A stretch of 34,758 nucleotides of DNA, taken from contig JAIBEK010000060.1 in NCBI GenBank assembly GCA_019459145.1, positions 1 to 34,758 of the forward strand. Direction: 5' to 3'. The notes beneath the pieces are model-generated. The model was not told the DNA's origin, did no database searches, and saw only the letters and a program-made list of their open reading frames with translations. Of the stretch, positions 17,098 through 25,948 are shown piece by piece (the first letter of the stretch is position 1; every line of letters begins with the position of its first letter). Source of the DNA: Arenimonas sp. (GTDB taxonomy: Bacteria > Pseudomonadota > Alphaproteobacteria > Rhizobiales > Rhizobiaceae). Made by a program: the position numbers and the translations under genes.

Positions 17098-18090
17098 ATG
17101 ACATTGAAACTCGCATCCCTGCTATTGGCAGGCGCCGTGTCGCTGACGGCGATGCAGGCGGCAGCCGCCGAAAAGGTGACGCTGCAACTGAAATGGGTCA
17201 CCCAGGCCCAGTTCGCCGGCTATTACGTCGCCAAGGACAAGGGCTTTTACGAGGAAGAGGGCCTCGACGTCGAGATCAAGCCGGGTGGTCCGGACATCGC
17301 TCCCCCGCAGGTTCTCGTCGGTGGCGGCGCAGACGTTATCGTCGACTGGATGCCGTCGGCGCTGGCCACCCGCGAGAAGGGCGTGCCGCTGGTCAACATC
17401 GCCCAGCCGTTCAAGGCCTCGGGCATGATGCTGACCTGCCTCAAGGAAACCGGCATCACCAAGCCGGAAGACTTCAAGGGCAAGACGCTAGGCGTCTGGT
17501 TCTTCGGCAACGAATATCCCTTCCTGTCCTGGATGGCGACGCTTGGCATCAAGACCGATGGCTCAGAAGGCGGCGTCACCGTCTTGAAGCAGGGCTTCAA
17601 CGTCGACCCGCTTCTGCAGAAGCAGGCGGCCTGCATCTCGACCATGACCTATAATGAATATTGGCAGGTCATCGATGCCGGCATCAAGGAAGACGAACTG
17701 GTGACCTTCCAGTACGAGAAGGAAGGCGTGGCCACCCTGGAAGACGGTCTTTACGTGCTCGAGGACAAGCTGAAGGACCCGGCCTTCAAGGAAAAGATGG
17801 TCAAGTTCGTCCGCGCCTCGATGAAGGGCTGGAAATGGGCCGAGGAAAACCCGGATGACGCGGCCGAAATCGTCCTTGAAAACGACGCCTCCGGCGCCCA
17901 GACCGAAACCCACCAGAAGCGCATGATGGGCGAAGTCGCCAAGCTGACCGCCGGTTCCAACGGCGCACTCGACGAGGCCGACTACAAGCGCACCGTCGCG
18001 ACCCTGCTCGGCGGCGGTTCCGACCCGGTTATCACCAAGGAGCCGGAAGGCGCCTACACGCTCGACATCACCAACGAAGCGCTGAAGTAA
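17098..18090 (+). CDS. ABC importer periplasmic binding protein (NMT1/THI5 family)
   Basis: 330-residue secreted solute-binding protein. A Sec signal peptide covers about residues 1-23 (LASLLLAGAVSLTAMQAAAA). The mature start, KVTLQLKWVTQAQFAGYYVAKDKGFYEEEGLDVEIKPGG, is the hallmark of the NMT1/THI5-like group, which includes binders of thiamine-pyrimidine (HMP) precursors as well as nitrate and sulfonate binders. Given dihydropyrimidinase and PreTA nearby, a pyrimidine base or related compound is the favoured ligand (inference). It ends the four-gene importer operon and is followed by a good terminator. Confidence 0.92.
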   Translation: MTLKLASLLLAGAVSLTAMQAAAAEKVTLQLKWVTQAQFAGYYVAKDKGFYEEEGLDVEIKPGGPDIAPPQVLVGGGADVIVDWMPSALATREKGVPLVNIAQPFKASGMMLTCLKETGITKPEDFKGKTLGVWFFGNEYPFLSWMATLGIKTDGSEGGVTVLKQGFNVDPLLQKQAACISTMTYNEYWQVIDAGIKEDELVTFQYEKEGVATLEDGLYVLEDKLKDPAFKEKMVKFVRASMKGWKWAEENPDDAAEIVLENDASGAQTETHQKRMMGEVAKLTAGSNGALDEADYKRTVATLLGGGSDPVITKEPEGAYTLDITNEALK

Positions 18091-18111
18091 GCGACGACCG
18101 CATCCCAGACG

Positions 18112-18141
18112 AAGGCGCCCGGACCCGTTCCGGGCGCCTTT
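18112..18141 (+). terminator. Terminator of the ABC importer operon
   Basis: 12-bp perfect stem AAGGCGCCCGGA / TCCGGGCGCCTT with a 5-nt loop, 21 bp after the stop. It has only a short T tail but a very stable stem. Confidence 0.85.
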
Positions 18142-18443
18142 GGCGTTCAAGAGAGGATCCGCACGAGCAACAAACGGCAACAACCGCGGTTCGGTGCGAG
18201 CATCGTTTTGCCAACTTGTGCAATCAGGATCGAACGCGCCGGAATTTTCGCCTGAGACTTGCAACGCGCCGCCGCGATACCAACTAAAGTTTCGCCGTCA
18301 TCGCGGGTAGAATTGTCGCGCCGCCGCAAAAAAGCTATACCGCATGCCTGAACGGACATTGGTCCGATGCGCAGTATTATACGTAGATACTTCGGTTGTT
18401 GAAATTCAATACAAACCCTTGGCCAGCCCCTTGGAAGGAACAC
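18142..18443 (+). promoter_or_regulatory. Leader/promoter region of the RND efflux operon
   Basis: 302-bp gap without a supported gene. Near its end are a perfect palindrome TTGAA-A-TTCAA (18399-18409) and an interrupted inverted repeat AGTAT...ATACT (18373-18391) enclosing TACGTA. These are candidates for operator sites of an unlinked regulator, since no regulator gene adjoins the pump. A clear -35/-10 pair was not identified. Confidence 0.4.
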
Positions 18444-19634
18444 ATGGTTCGCATTACGAACGTCACCGCCGGATTGCTCGCCTTGTCCGTTGCGCTGTTT
18501 CCGTTTGCCGCAGCTGCCGAAGAGGCGCCCGCGACCTCGCCGAAGCCGTCTCTGCCTTCCATCGTCGTGACCGAGGCTTCAAGCCGCACCCTGATCGATC
18601 GCATCGTCGCCACGGGAACCATCAAGGCGGTGGAGGAAATCTACGTGCAGCCGCAGGTCGAGGGGCTGTCCATCCGCTCGCTGGAAGCCGATGTCGGTGA
18701 CCGCGTCGCCGCCGACGCGGTCGTGGCGCGGCTGAACGACGACAGTCTGCTTCTGCAGAAAAGCCAGCTGGTGGCGACGAAAGCCAAGGCGGAAGCATCG
18801 CTCGCCCAGTACAAGGTCCAGCTCGGGGACGCGAAGTCCGGAGCCGCCGAGGCGGAACGCCAGTACAAGCGGGCTCAGACCCTAGGCAAGTCGGGAACGC
18901 TTTCGCAGTCCTCGATCGACCAGGCCGAAACGACCGCCACGAGCGCCAGGGCCAAGGTGGACAGCACGGTGCAGGCCATCGCCATCGCCGAGGCCGATAT
19001 CAAGGTGGTCGAGAGCCAATCGGCCGACATCGACCTGAAGCTTGCCCGCACCGACGTGAAATCCCCGGTCGCCGGGCTGATCGCGGCGCGCAGCGCCAAG
19101 GTCGGCGCAATTGCCAGCGGCGCGGGCCAGCCGATGTTCACCGTCATCCGCGACGGCGAGATCGAACTCGTCGCCGACGTTTCGGAGACCGACATCCTGA
19201 AGATGCGGGTCGGGCAGAAGGCCAAGGTCAAGGTCGCCGGCGGCGCGGCGACGCTCGACGGCTGGATCCGGCTGATCTCGCCGGTCATCGACCCGCAGAC
19301 GCGCCTCGGCGCGGTCCACATCGCCATCGACGACGACCAGGGCGCCCGCTCCGGCATGTATGCGAGCGCCGAGATCATCATTGCCGAAGCCCAGGGCATT
19401 GCCCTGCCGCTGTCGGCGGTCACCACCGACAAGCGCGGCACGACGACGCGCCTGGTCACCGACAACGTGGTCAAGCAGGTCAAGATCGAGACAGGCATCC
19501 AGGACGGCGCCTTCATCGAAATCAGGGATGGGCTCAAGCCGGGTGACGTCGTGGTCGCCAAGGCCGGCGCCTTCGTCCGCGACGGCGACCGGATCAATCC
19601 GGTCCGCGACGCAACCGCAGCAGAGTCGAACTGA
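18444..19634 (+). CDS. RND efflux periplasmic adaptor subunit
   Basis: 396-residue membrane-fusion protein of the AcrA/MexA/HlyD type, linking the inner-membrane pump to an outer-membrane channel. An N-terminal Sec signal (LLALSVALFPFAAAAEE) without a lipobox suggests a non-lipidated periplasmic form. The lipoyl half-motifs are YVQPQVEGLSIRSLEADVGD and KSPVAGLIAARSAKVGAIAS, flanking a coiled-coil hairpin rich in Ala, Lys and Glu (~95-190). Start ATG at 18444 follows GGAAGGA. The pump gene follows after 14 bp. No outer-membrane channel gene is nearby, so a shared TolC-like protein is likely. Confidence 0.93.
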   Translation: MVRITNVTAGLLALSVALFPFAAAAEEAPATSPKPSLPSIVVTEASSRTLIDRIVATGTIKAVEEIYVQPQVEGLSIRSLEADVGDRVAADAVVARLNDDSLLLQKSQLVATKAKAEASLAQYKVQLGDAKSGAAEAERQYKRAQTLGKSGTLSQSSIDQAETTATSARAKVDSTVQAIAIAEADIKVVESQSADIDLKLARTDVKSPVAGLIAARSAKVGAIASGAGQPMFTVIRDGEIELVADVSETDILKMRVGQKAKVKVAGGAATLDGWIRLISPVIDPQTRLGAVHIAIDDDQGARSGMYASAEIIIAEAQGIALPLSAVTTDKRGTTTRLVTDNVVKQVKIETGIQDGAFIEIRDGLKPGDVVVAKAGAFVRDGDRINPVRDATAAESN

Positions 19635-19648
19635 GCAGGAGCGCGCCC

Positions 19649-22600
19649 GTGAACTTTTCCGCCTGGTCCATTCGCAATCCGATTGCCCCGATCCTCGGCT
19701 TCGTCCTCCTGATGGTGGTCGGTCTGCAGTCGTTTTTCGCCCTGCCGATCACCCGCTTCCCCAACATCGACGTGCCGCTGGTGGCGATCACCGTTCAACA
19801 AAGCGGCTCCTCCCCGGCCGAACTCGAAATGCAGGTGACGAAGGAGATCGAGGACGCCGTCGCCAGCATTACCGGCGTCGACGAATTGTCCTCGACCGTC
19901 ACCGACGGCCTGTCGCAGACGGTGGTGATGTTCCGCATGGAAATCCCGACGGAGCAGGCCGTTCAGGACGTCAAGGATGCCATCGACGGCATTCGCGGCG
20001 ACCTGCCGGCCTCCGTCGAGGAGCCGATCGTCGCCAAGGTCGATGTCGAGGGCCAGGCGATCCAGACCTTCGCCGTTTCCTCGCCCAACATGTCGCTCGA
20101 GGAACTGTCATGGTTCGTCGACGACACGATCAAGCGCGCGCTGCAGGGCCAGCCCGGCATCGGCCGCATCGACCGTTACGGCGGCGCCGATCGGGAGATC
20201 CGCGTCGAGCTCGACCCTGACCGGTTGAACGCCTTCGGCATCACGGCCGCCGACGTCAACGGACAGTTGCGCGGTACGAACATCGATCTCGGTTCGGGAC
20301 GCGGCCAGGTGGCCGGTGCGGAACAGGCGATCCGCACGCTGGGTGATGCGCGCAACGTCTCCGACCTCGCCGACACGACGATCGCGCTCTCGGGTGGCCG
20401 TTTCGTCAAGCTGTCCGATCTCGGCACCATTCAGGACACCTATGAGGAACAGAAGTCGTTCTCCCGCTACAATGGCGAACCTGTCGTCACCTTCGCTGTC
20501 TTCCGGGCCAAGGGCGCCAGCGAGGTCTCGGTGGCCGAGACCGTCGAGAAGAGCCTCGACGAGGTCCGCGCCGAGAACCCGAATGTCGGCATCGAACTGA
20601 TCAACGACTCGGTCTACTTCACCTACGGCAATTACGAAGCCGCCATGCACACGCTGCTGGAAGGCGCGATCCTGGCCGTCATCGTGGTCTTCCTGTTCCT
20701 GCGCAACTGGCGCGCCACGCTGATCTCAGCCGTGGCCCTGCCCCTGTCCGCGATCCCGACCTTCTGGATCATGGACATGATGGGCTTCTCTCTCAACCTG
20801 GTCAGTTTCCTGGCACTGACGCTGGCGACCGGTATCCTGGTCGACGACGCCATCGTCGAGATCGAGAACATCGCCCGCCATATCAAGCTCGGCAAGACGC
20901 CCTACCGCGCCGCGATCGAGGCCGCCGACGAGATCGGCCTTGCCGTCATCGCCACCACCTTCACCATCATCGCCGTCTTCGTGCCGGTGTCGTTCATGCC
21001 CGGCATTCCCGGACAGTACTTCATCCAGTTCGGTCTGACGGTCGCCTTTTCGGTGTTCTTCTCGCTGATGGTGGCGCGCCTGATCACCCCGCTGATGGCC
21101 GCCTACCTGATGCGCGCCGAAGACGCGATGGACGACCATCACGACAACGACAGCGCCTTCATGAAGGGCTATACGCGGCTCGTGCGCACCACCACGACGC
21201 ATTGGTATGCCCGCTATGCCACGCTGATCGGCGCCTTTGCCTTCCTCGTAGTGTCGATGATGCTGTTGGCTCAAGTCCCCGGCAGCTTCCTGCCGCCGGA
21301 AGACGCCGGTCGCGTTACCCTTTCGGTGGAACTGCCGCCGAATGCGACGCTTGCCGAGACCGAGCGCAAGACCGACGAGATCTATGCTGCTGTCAAGGAT
21401 CTCGACGGCGTGGAAAGCACCTTCATCCTCGGCGGCGCCTCGCCCAAGGGTGACATGGAACTGCGCCGCGCCAGCGTGACGCTCAACCTCATCAGGATCG
21501 AGCACTCGCTGGTCAAGACCATCGTCAATGATGGCCTCGGCGGACTTCCGCTGATCGGCGCCTATCTGCCCAAGCTCCCGGTCGAGGGCCGTACCCGTCC
21601 GCAATGGGATATCGAGCGCGAAGTGTTCGAGAAACTGAAGCCGATCGCCGATATCCGGGTTCTGAAGCTGAACGACCGCGGCGAACGGGACCTGGCCTTC
21701 AACTTCCTGTCGAAGAACGAGGAGGAACTGAACGACGCCGTCGGCATGCTGGAAGCCAAGCTGCGCACCGTGCCCTCGCTCGCCAATGTCAGCGCGGAAG
21801 GTGCCCTGCCCCGACCCGAACTGCAGATCCGCCCGCGCAAGGACGAGGCTGCACGTCTCGGCATCACGCCGAGCCAGATCGCCGAGACCGTCCGCGTCGC
21901 CACCATCGGCGATATCGACGCAGCCCTTTCCAAGATCTCGCTCGACAACCGCCTGATCCCGATCCGGGTCCAGGCCTCGCTCGACCTCAGGACCGACCTC
22001 GCCGCCCTTCGGGCGCTCAAGATAAAGACCGCGTCCGGCGACAGCGTGCCGCTGGCGAGCGTGGCCGACATCGACTATTCGGAAGGCGTCTCGTCGATCA
22101 AGCGCAACAACCGCAACCGCGTCGTCACCATCGGTTCGGACCTGCCACCGGGCGTCGCCCTCGACACCGCGTCGGCGGCCTTCCGCGAGACGGTCGAGGC
22201 AGCGGATCTTCCGGCAAGCGTGCGCCTAGCCGAAAGCGGCGACACCAAGGTGCAGAACGAGATGCAGGAGAGCTTCCTTAACGCCATGCTGCTCGGACTG
22301 CTGCTCGTCTTGACCGTGCTGATCCTGCTGTTCAAGGACGTGATCCAGCCCTTCACCATTCTCCTGTCGTTGCCGCTCGCCATCGGCGGCGTGGCCGCGG
22401 CCCTGATCATCACCGGCAATGCGCTCTCCATGCCGGTTCTGATCGGCATCCTGATGCTGATGGGCATCGTGACCAAGAACGCCATCCTGCTGGTCGACTT
22501 CGCCATTGAAATGCGCCATCAGGGCATGGCGCGCATCGAGGCCATGGTCGAGGCCGGCCGCAAGCGTGCCCGTCCGATCATCATGACGTCGATCGCCATG

Positions 22601-22975
22601 TCGGCCGGCATGCTGCCGTCGGCGCTCGGCGTCGGCGAAGGCGGTTCGTTCCGCGCGCCGATGGCGATCGCCGTCATCGGCGGCATCATCGTCTCGACGG
22701 TGATGAGCCTGCTCGTCGTGCCGGCCTTCTTCCTCATCATGGACGACCTGTCGCGCCTTCTTTCGTGGCTGTTCAGCCGTATGGTCGGCAAGAAGGAAGA
22801 GGAACCGGAGGCCCTTTCCCCGGAGGCGCTGACCGAGCGGACGGAGAGGAACGCCGCGACGCTGTCGACCATGGAAGAGCGCCTCGCCGCCGTGGAGAGG
22901 CGCCTGCCGGATCCGCCGCGAAAAGGTGGCGAGGGCGCCAAGCTCATCTCGCTGCCACCGCTCGCGGCGGAATGA
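19649..22975 (+). CDS. RND efflux pump, inner-membrane permease (HAE-1-like)
   Basis: 1108-residue proton-driven resistance-nodulation-division transporter, probably exporting drugs or hydrophobic compounds through the adaptor encoded just upstream. The first helix begins at residue ~10 (PIAPILGFVLLMVVG), and two large periplasmic loops separate the 12 helices. TM4 holds the proton-relay pair Asp399-Asp400 in TGILVDDAIVEIEN. The start is a GTG with AGGAGCG upstream. It is longer than the usual ~1040 residues because of a charged, probably helical C-terminal tail of ~65 residues after the last helix (from KKEEEPEALSPEA). A strong terminator follows. Substrates cannot be told from sequence. Confidence 0.95.
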   Translation: MNFSAWSIRNPIAPILGFVLLMVVGLQSFFALPITRFPNIDVPLVAITVQQSGSSPAELEMQVTKEIEDAVASITGVDELSSTVTDGLSQTVVMFRMEIPTEQAVQDVKDAIDGIRGDLPASVEEPIVAKVDVEGQAIQTFAVSSPNMSLEELSWFVDDTIKRALQGQPGIGRIDRYGGADREIRVELDPDRLNAFGITAADVNGQLRGTNIDLGSGRGQVAGAEQAIRTLGDARNVSDLADTTIALSGGRFVKLSDLGTIQDTYEEQKSFSRYNGEPVVTFAVFRAKGASEVSVAETVEKSLDEVRAENPNVGIELINDSVYFTYGNYEAAMHTLLEGAILAVIVVFLFLRNWRATLISAVALPLSAIPTFWIMDMMGFSLNLVSFLALTLATGILVDDAIVEIENIARHIKLGKTPYRAAIEAADEIGLAVIATTFTIIAVFVPVSFMPGIPGQYFIQFGLTVAFSVFFSLMVARLITPLMAAYLMRAEDAMDDHHDNDSAFMKGYTRLVRTTTTHWYARYATLIGAFAFLVVSMMLLAQVPGSFLPPEDAGRVTLSVELPPNATLAETERKTDEIYAAVKDLDGVESTFILGGASPKGDMELRRASVTLNLIRIEHSLVKTIVNDGLGGLPLIGAYLPKLPVEGRTRPQWDIEREVFEKLKPIADIRVLKLNDRGERDLAFNFLSKNEEELNDAVGMLEAKLRTVPSLANVSAEGALPRPELQIRPRKDEAARLGITPSQIAETVRVATIGDIDAALSKISLDNRLIPIRVQASLDLRTDLAALRALKIKTASGDSVPLASVADIDYSEGVSSIKRNNRNRVVTIGSDLPPGVALDTASAAFRETVEAADLPASVRLAESGDTKVQNEMQESFLNAMLLGLLLVLTVLILLFKDVIQPFTILLSLPLAIGGVAAALIITGNALSMPVLIGILMLMGIVTKNAILLVDFAIEMRHQGMARIEAMVEAGRKRARPIIMTSIAMSAGMLPSALGVGEGGSFRAPMAIAVIGGIIVSTVMSLLVVPAFFLIMDDLSRLLSWLFSRMVGKKEEEPEALSPEALTERTERNAATLSTMEERLAAVERRLPDPPRKGGEGAKLISLPPLAAE

Positions 22976-22987
22976 TCGCAGACACAC

Positions 22988-23020
22988 AAGGAAAGCCGGG
23001 CCATCGCCCGGCTTTCCTTT
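22988..23020 (+). terminator. Terminator of the RND operon
   Basis: 14-bp perfect stem AAGGAAAGCCGGGC / GCCCGGCTTTCCTT with a 4-nt loop, 12 bp past the pump stop, ending in TTT. Confidence 0.93.
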
Positions 23021-23069
23021 GAGTATTTCAGGCGAATTTCCAGCAAAATCGCAGTATCCGGCAGAGCGA

Positions 23070-23111
23070 TTGATCGAAATCAATTCGCCCGTTCCAGCCC
23101 TTGCCTATCGT
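23070..23111 (+). promoter_or_regulatory. FNR/FixK-type box and -10 element before the Crp/Fnr gene
   Basis: TTGAT-CGAA-ATCAA at 23070-23083 is a perfect match to the FNR/FixK/DNR consensus. TATCGT at 23106-23111 sits where a -10 box falls if the site is centred at -41.5, the class II activator position, giving a predicted transcript start near 23118. The coding start is at 23360, so the leader would be about 240 nt. Confidence 0.8.
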
Positions 23112-23359
23112 CCACCTGCTGAGAACCAAGTGAAGTGAGGATGGTTTCTTGGCCAGGGAGCGAGACGGGACTGGCGGGGCCAGCCTCGACCTTTCCGGCC
23201 ACGGAGCATCGGCGTTGCGTGACGGATCGAGCGCCGAAAGGCAGCCCGCGGCCCTGACGGCCGGGCGACGCCCTTTCGCTCGCCACCCCCTCGCCTCGCC
23301 GTTCTCACCGCATACTGGGCAACGCGCTCCACCAGGAACGCAATCTGGAGCCGAGAACC
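23112..23359 (+). other. Long untranslated leader of the Crp/Fnr gene
   Basis: No convincing gene lies here. A 38-codon frame from the ATG at 23142 and an 81-codon frame from the TTG at 23149 lack family features. The stretch may simply be a leader, or may hold post-transcriptional control; no clear hairpin with a T run was seen. Confidence 0.45.
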
Positions 23360-24043
23360 GTGAACAAGATTTTGAAATTGAACACACGCGATAAAAACAC
23401 CCTGCTCAGGACGCCCTTCATGGCATCTCTCGGTGCGAGCGCGCAGGCGCGCATGCTCGAGATCGCGACAGTGATGAATTACGAGGCGCGCGACATCCTG
23501 TTTCGCGAGGGCGAGGCGGCGGAGAGCTTCTACTGCGTGCTGAACGGCTATGTCCGGCTGTTCCGGCTGAACAAGGACGGCCGCGAGGCCGATATCCGCA
23601 TCTGTGGCCCCGGCGACACCTTCGCCGAATGCCTGCTGGCGATGGGCGAACAGTATCTCTACAACACGCAGGCCGCCGAGACGATTACGGTCGCGCGTTT
23701 CGAATTGCAGAAGGTGCGGGCGCTGGCCGAGCAGGAAAAGGACGTGGCCAAGGCGATCATCCAATGCCTGTCCAGCCACCTGCGCAACACCATGGACTGC
23801 ATCGCCAACGACCGGCTGCAGACGGCACCGCAGAGGGTCGCGCATTACCTGCTGGACAATTGCCCGCAGGAGGGAAGTTCCGCCTCGATCCGCCTGCCCT
23901 TCCAGAAGAGCCTGCTGGCCGGCAAACTGGGCCTTGCCCCGGAAGCCCTGTCGCGTGCCTTCTCCTCGCTGCGCCGTGCTGGCGTGACCGTTCGCGGACG
24001 GATCATCCAGATTTCCGACATCAGCGCGCTGAAACAGATCTGA
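23360..24043 (+). CDS. Crp/Fnr-family regulator, DNR/NnrR-like
   Basis: 227-residue cAMP-receptor-type regulator. It has an N-terminal cyclic-nucleotide-fold sensor (residues ~20-125, with REGEAAESFYCVLNGYVRLFR), a long dimer helix, then a winged helix-turn-helix with recognition helix PEALSRAF. Glu195, Ser198 and Arg199 form the E-x-x-S-R set that reads TTGAT half-sites in FNR-type proteins. It lacks the N-terminal cysteine cluster of O2-sensing FNR, so a DNR/NnrR-like (NO or other) sensor is more likely. A GTG at 23360 is the start. The perfect TTGAT-N4-ATCAA box upstream fits auto-control or control by a paralogue. It converges on ureG; no denitrification genes are nearby. Confidence 0.88.
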   Translation: MNKILKLNTRDKNTLLRTPFMASLGASAQARMLEIATVMNYEARDILFREGEAAESFYCVLNGYVRLFRLNKDGREADIRICGPGDTFAECLLAMGEQYLYNTQAAETITVARFELQKVRALAEQEKDVAKAIIQCLSSHLRNTMDCIANDRLQTAPQRVAHYLLDNCPQEGSSASIRLPFQKSLLAGKLGLAPEALSRAFSSLRRAGVTVRGRIIQISDISALKQI

Positions 24044-24071
24044 TCGGACCGGCAATTGCCGAACACTTGAG

Positions 24072-24099
24072 CGGGCGGGCCGTCAAAGCCCGCCCGTTT
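24072..24099 (+). terminator. Terminator of the Crp/Fnr gene
   Basis: 9-bp stem CGGGCGGGC / GCCCGCCCG with a 7-nt loop and TTT, 28 bp after the stop. It overlaps the last codons of the convergent ureG gene. Confidence 0.8.
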
Positions 24100-24694
24100 C
24101 CTTAAGGAAACGGACGATCTCGTCGATCCCCTCGCCGCGCTTCATGTCGGTAAAGACGAAGGGTCGTGCGGCGCGCATGCGCCCGGCATCGCCGTCCATC
24201 ACGGCAAGATCGACGCCGACGTAAGGGGCGAGATCCTTCTTGTTGATCACCAGCAGATCGGAACGGGTAATCCCCGGCCCGCCCTTGCGCGGGATCTCCT
24301 CGCCCTGGCAGACGGAAATGACATAGATCGTCACATCGGCGAGATCCGGCGAAAAAGTCGCGGCCAGATTGTCGCCGCCCGATTCGATGAACACCACGTC
24401 GAGATCGGGAATCCGGGCGTTGAGATCGGCGATGGCCCGCAGATTGATCGAGGCATCCTCGCGGATCGCGGTGTGCGGGCAGCCGCCTGTCTCGACCCCG
24501 ACGACGCGGTCCGATGACAATGCCTGCATGCGGATCAGCGCGTCGGCGTCCTCGCGCGTGTAGATGTCATTGGTGACGACGGCAACGGAATAGTCGTTAC
24601 GCATCGCCTTGCACAGCTTCTCCGTCAGCGCCGTCTTGCCGGAGCCGACCGGCCCGCCGATACCGACCCGCAAGGGGCCATTTTCAGATTTCAT
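24083..24694 (-). CDS. ureG: Urease accessory GTPase UreG
   Basis: 203-residue SIMIBI-class GTPase that powers nickel delivery to apo-urease in complex with UreD, UreF and UreE. The P-loop is [16 protein letters not shown] near the N-terminus. The nickel-binding Cys-Pro-His motif appears in [15 protein letters not shown], the next motif is [17 protein letters not shown], and the guanine-specificity motif is NKKDL. Length and content are typical. It is the last gene of the ureE-ureF-ureG block, 43 bp behind ureF. Confidence 0.97.
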   Translation of the reverse strand: MKSENGPLRVGIGGPVGSGKTALTEKLCKAMRNDYSVAVVTNDIYTREDADALIRMQALSSDRVVGVETGGCPHTAIREDASINLRAIADLNARIPDLDVVFIESGGDNLAATFSPDLADVTIYVISVCQGEEIPRKGGPGITRSDLLVINKKDLAPYVGVDLAVMDGDAGRMRAARPFVFTDMKRGEGIDEIVRFLKETGGL

Positions 24695-24737
24695 GCTGCC
24701 ATTCCTGTCTTTCTCATGGTGTGCACCGCGCGGCTCC

Positions 24738-25421
24738 TCATGACTGGAAGAGCCGCGAATACTGGACCTCGTGCCTCATCGACAGCATGTCGGCGATCAC
24801 CGTCGCCGAACCGAGATCGTCGAGCCCGAGGCCGCAGACCGTCTCCGCCTGGCCGAGAATGACCGGCTCAAGGCCCGCGACGATGGCGACGCCTTGCGTC
24901 TGGCCGATCACGCCGAGCCGGATTGCCGCCGAGACGAGTTGGCTGCACTGGGCTTGCAGAAAGGCGACCAGCGTATCGCCGAGGGTCACGCCATTGGCGG
25001 CGGCCACCGCGCCGACGGCGACGCTGTAGGCCGTGTTGGCGCCGAGCGAGACCAGAACCGGCTGCGGCCAGGCGCAGGCCGCCGCCAGAAACGCGTCACC
25101 CTGCCGGACCGCCTCCTGATGGCGCTCGGCGGAGCCCGCCAAGGCAGCCGCAAGTGATGCGACGTCGGACAGGCGGTCCGGCTGGTCGAAGGCGCGGTGG
25201 GACTCGGCCAGAAGGATCGCGTCATTGCGCAGCCCGCCGAAAACCAGCAGTGTTTCGAGCCAAGGGGCAAGATCGCCCGCACCGGAGACATGCCCCTCGA
25301 CGACCGCCGCCTCCAGCCCGCCGGAATAGGCAAAGCCGCCGACCGGGAAGGCCGGCGACAGCCAGGTCATCAGCCGGATCAGGCTTCGCGGATCGCCGGC
25401 ACCGGAAAGGCCTTCAGGCAT
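24738..25421 (-). CDS. ureF: Urease accessory protein UreF
   Basis: 227-residue mostly helical scaffold of the urease activation complex, bridging UreD and UreG. The family start pattern is visible: [27 protein letters not shown]. The start at 25421 (MPEGLSGAG) overlaps the ureE stop by 8 bp, suggesting translational coupling; an in-frame upstream codon at 25454 would add 11 residues lying within ureE. Confidence 0.93.
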   Translation of the reverse strand: MPEGLSGAGDPRSLIRLMTWLSPAFPVGGFAYSGGLEAAVVEGHVSGAGDLAPWLETLLVFGGLRNDAILLAESHRAFDQPDRLSDVASLAAALAGSAERHQEAVRQGDAFLAAACAWPQPVLVSLGANTAYSVAVGAVAAANGVTLGDTLVAFLQAQCSQLVSAAIRLGVIGQTQGVAIVAGLEPVILGQAETVCGLGLDDLGSATVIADMLSMRHEVQYSRLFQS

Positions 25422-25884
25422 GATCGTGATTGTGGTTCGAATGCCCGCCGCCATGGGAATGATAGGCGCCGCGCATCGGCTGGAAGCGTTCTGTGACCTC
25501 GGTCACCGTCGCGCCCAGACCGGTCAGCATGTCGCGGATCACATGATCCCGGAGGATGAGGATGCGCTCCGTCTCGATCTGCGCCGGCAAATGACGATTG
25601 CCGAGATGCCAGGCGAGTTCAACAAGGTGCAGCCGGTCCCGTGGAATGATCTCGAACAGCTTTTCCTCGGCCGCACGCACCTCGATCGCATTGCCGTCAT
25701 CCAGCAGCAGCAGGTCGCCATGGGCGAGAAGCACCGGTTGCTTGAGGTCGAGCATGACCATGTCGCCATCCTCGAGGTGCAACAGCTTGCGCCGCAAATG
25801 CCGCTCGTCATGGGCAAGGGTAACGGAGCCGGCGATCGTCTCGTCGGACGTCCCGGCAGGGAGATAGGTGGTAACGCGACGCAT
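25414..25884 (-). CDS. ureE: Urease accessory nickel chaperone UreE
   Basis: 156-residue nickel-binding chaperone. The N-terminal beta domain ([26 protein letters not shown]) is followed by the metal-binding domain with [13 protein letters not shown], and a histidine-rich tail [15 protein letters not shown] that stores nickel. ATG at 25884 follows GGGAA. The upstream neighbour, 64 bp away, is a GGDEF gene, so this half of the urease operon may be read together with it or from its own promoter. Confidence 0.95.
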   Translation of the reverse strand: MRRVTTYLPAGTSDETIAGSVTLAHDERHLRRKLLHLEDGDMVMLDLKQPVLLAHGDLLLLDDGNAIEVRAAEEKLFEIIPRDRLHLVELAWHLGNRHLPAQIETERILILRDHVIRDMLTGLGATVTEVTERFQPMRGAYHSHGGGHSNHNHDHA

Positions 25885-25948
25885 GGTTTTCCCGAACTGG
25901 TTATTTTTCAACCATGCAAAAACAAGAGGCAAACAGCAAGCTGAAGTT

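Noticed and set aside
23149..23394. 81-codon frame in the Crp/Fnr leader
   Set aside because: Composition and lack of family pattern suggest chance; it overlaps the true gene start in another frame.
24072..24099. Terminator for ureG on the minus strand
   Set aside because: The hairpin lies at the ureG end but only the plus strand has a T run after it; it serves the Crp/Fnr gene.
23070..24694. Crp/Fnr regulator as controller of urease
   Set aside because: The genes are convergent and no TTGAT-N4-ATCAA site was seen before the urease genes, so there is no sequence support.
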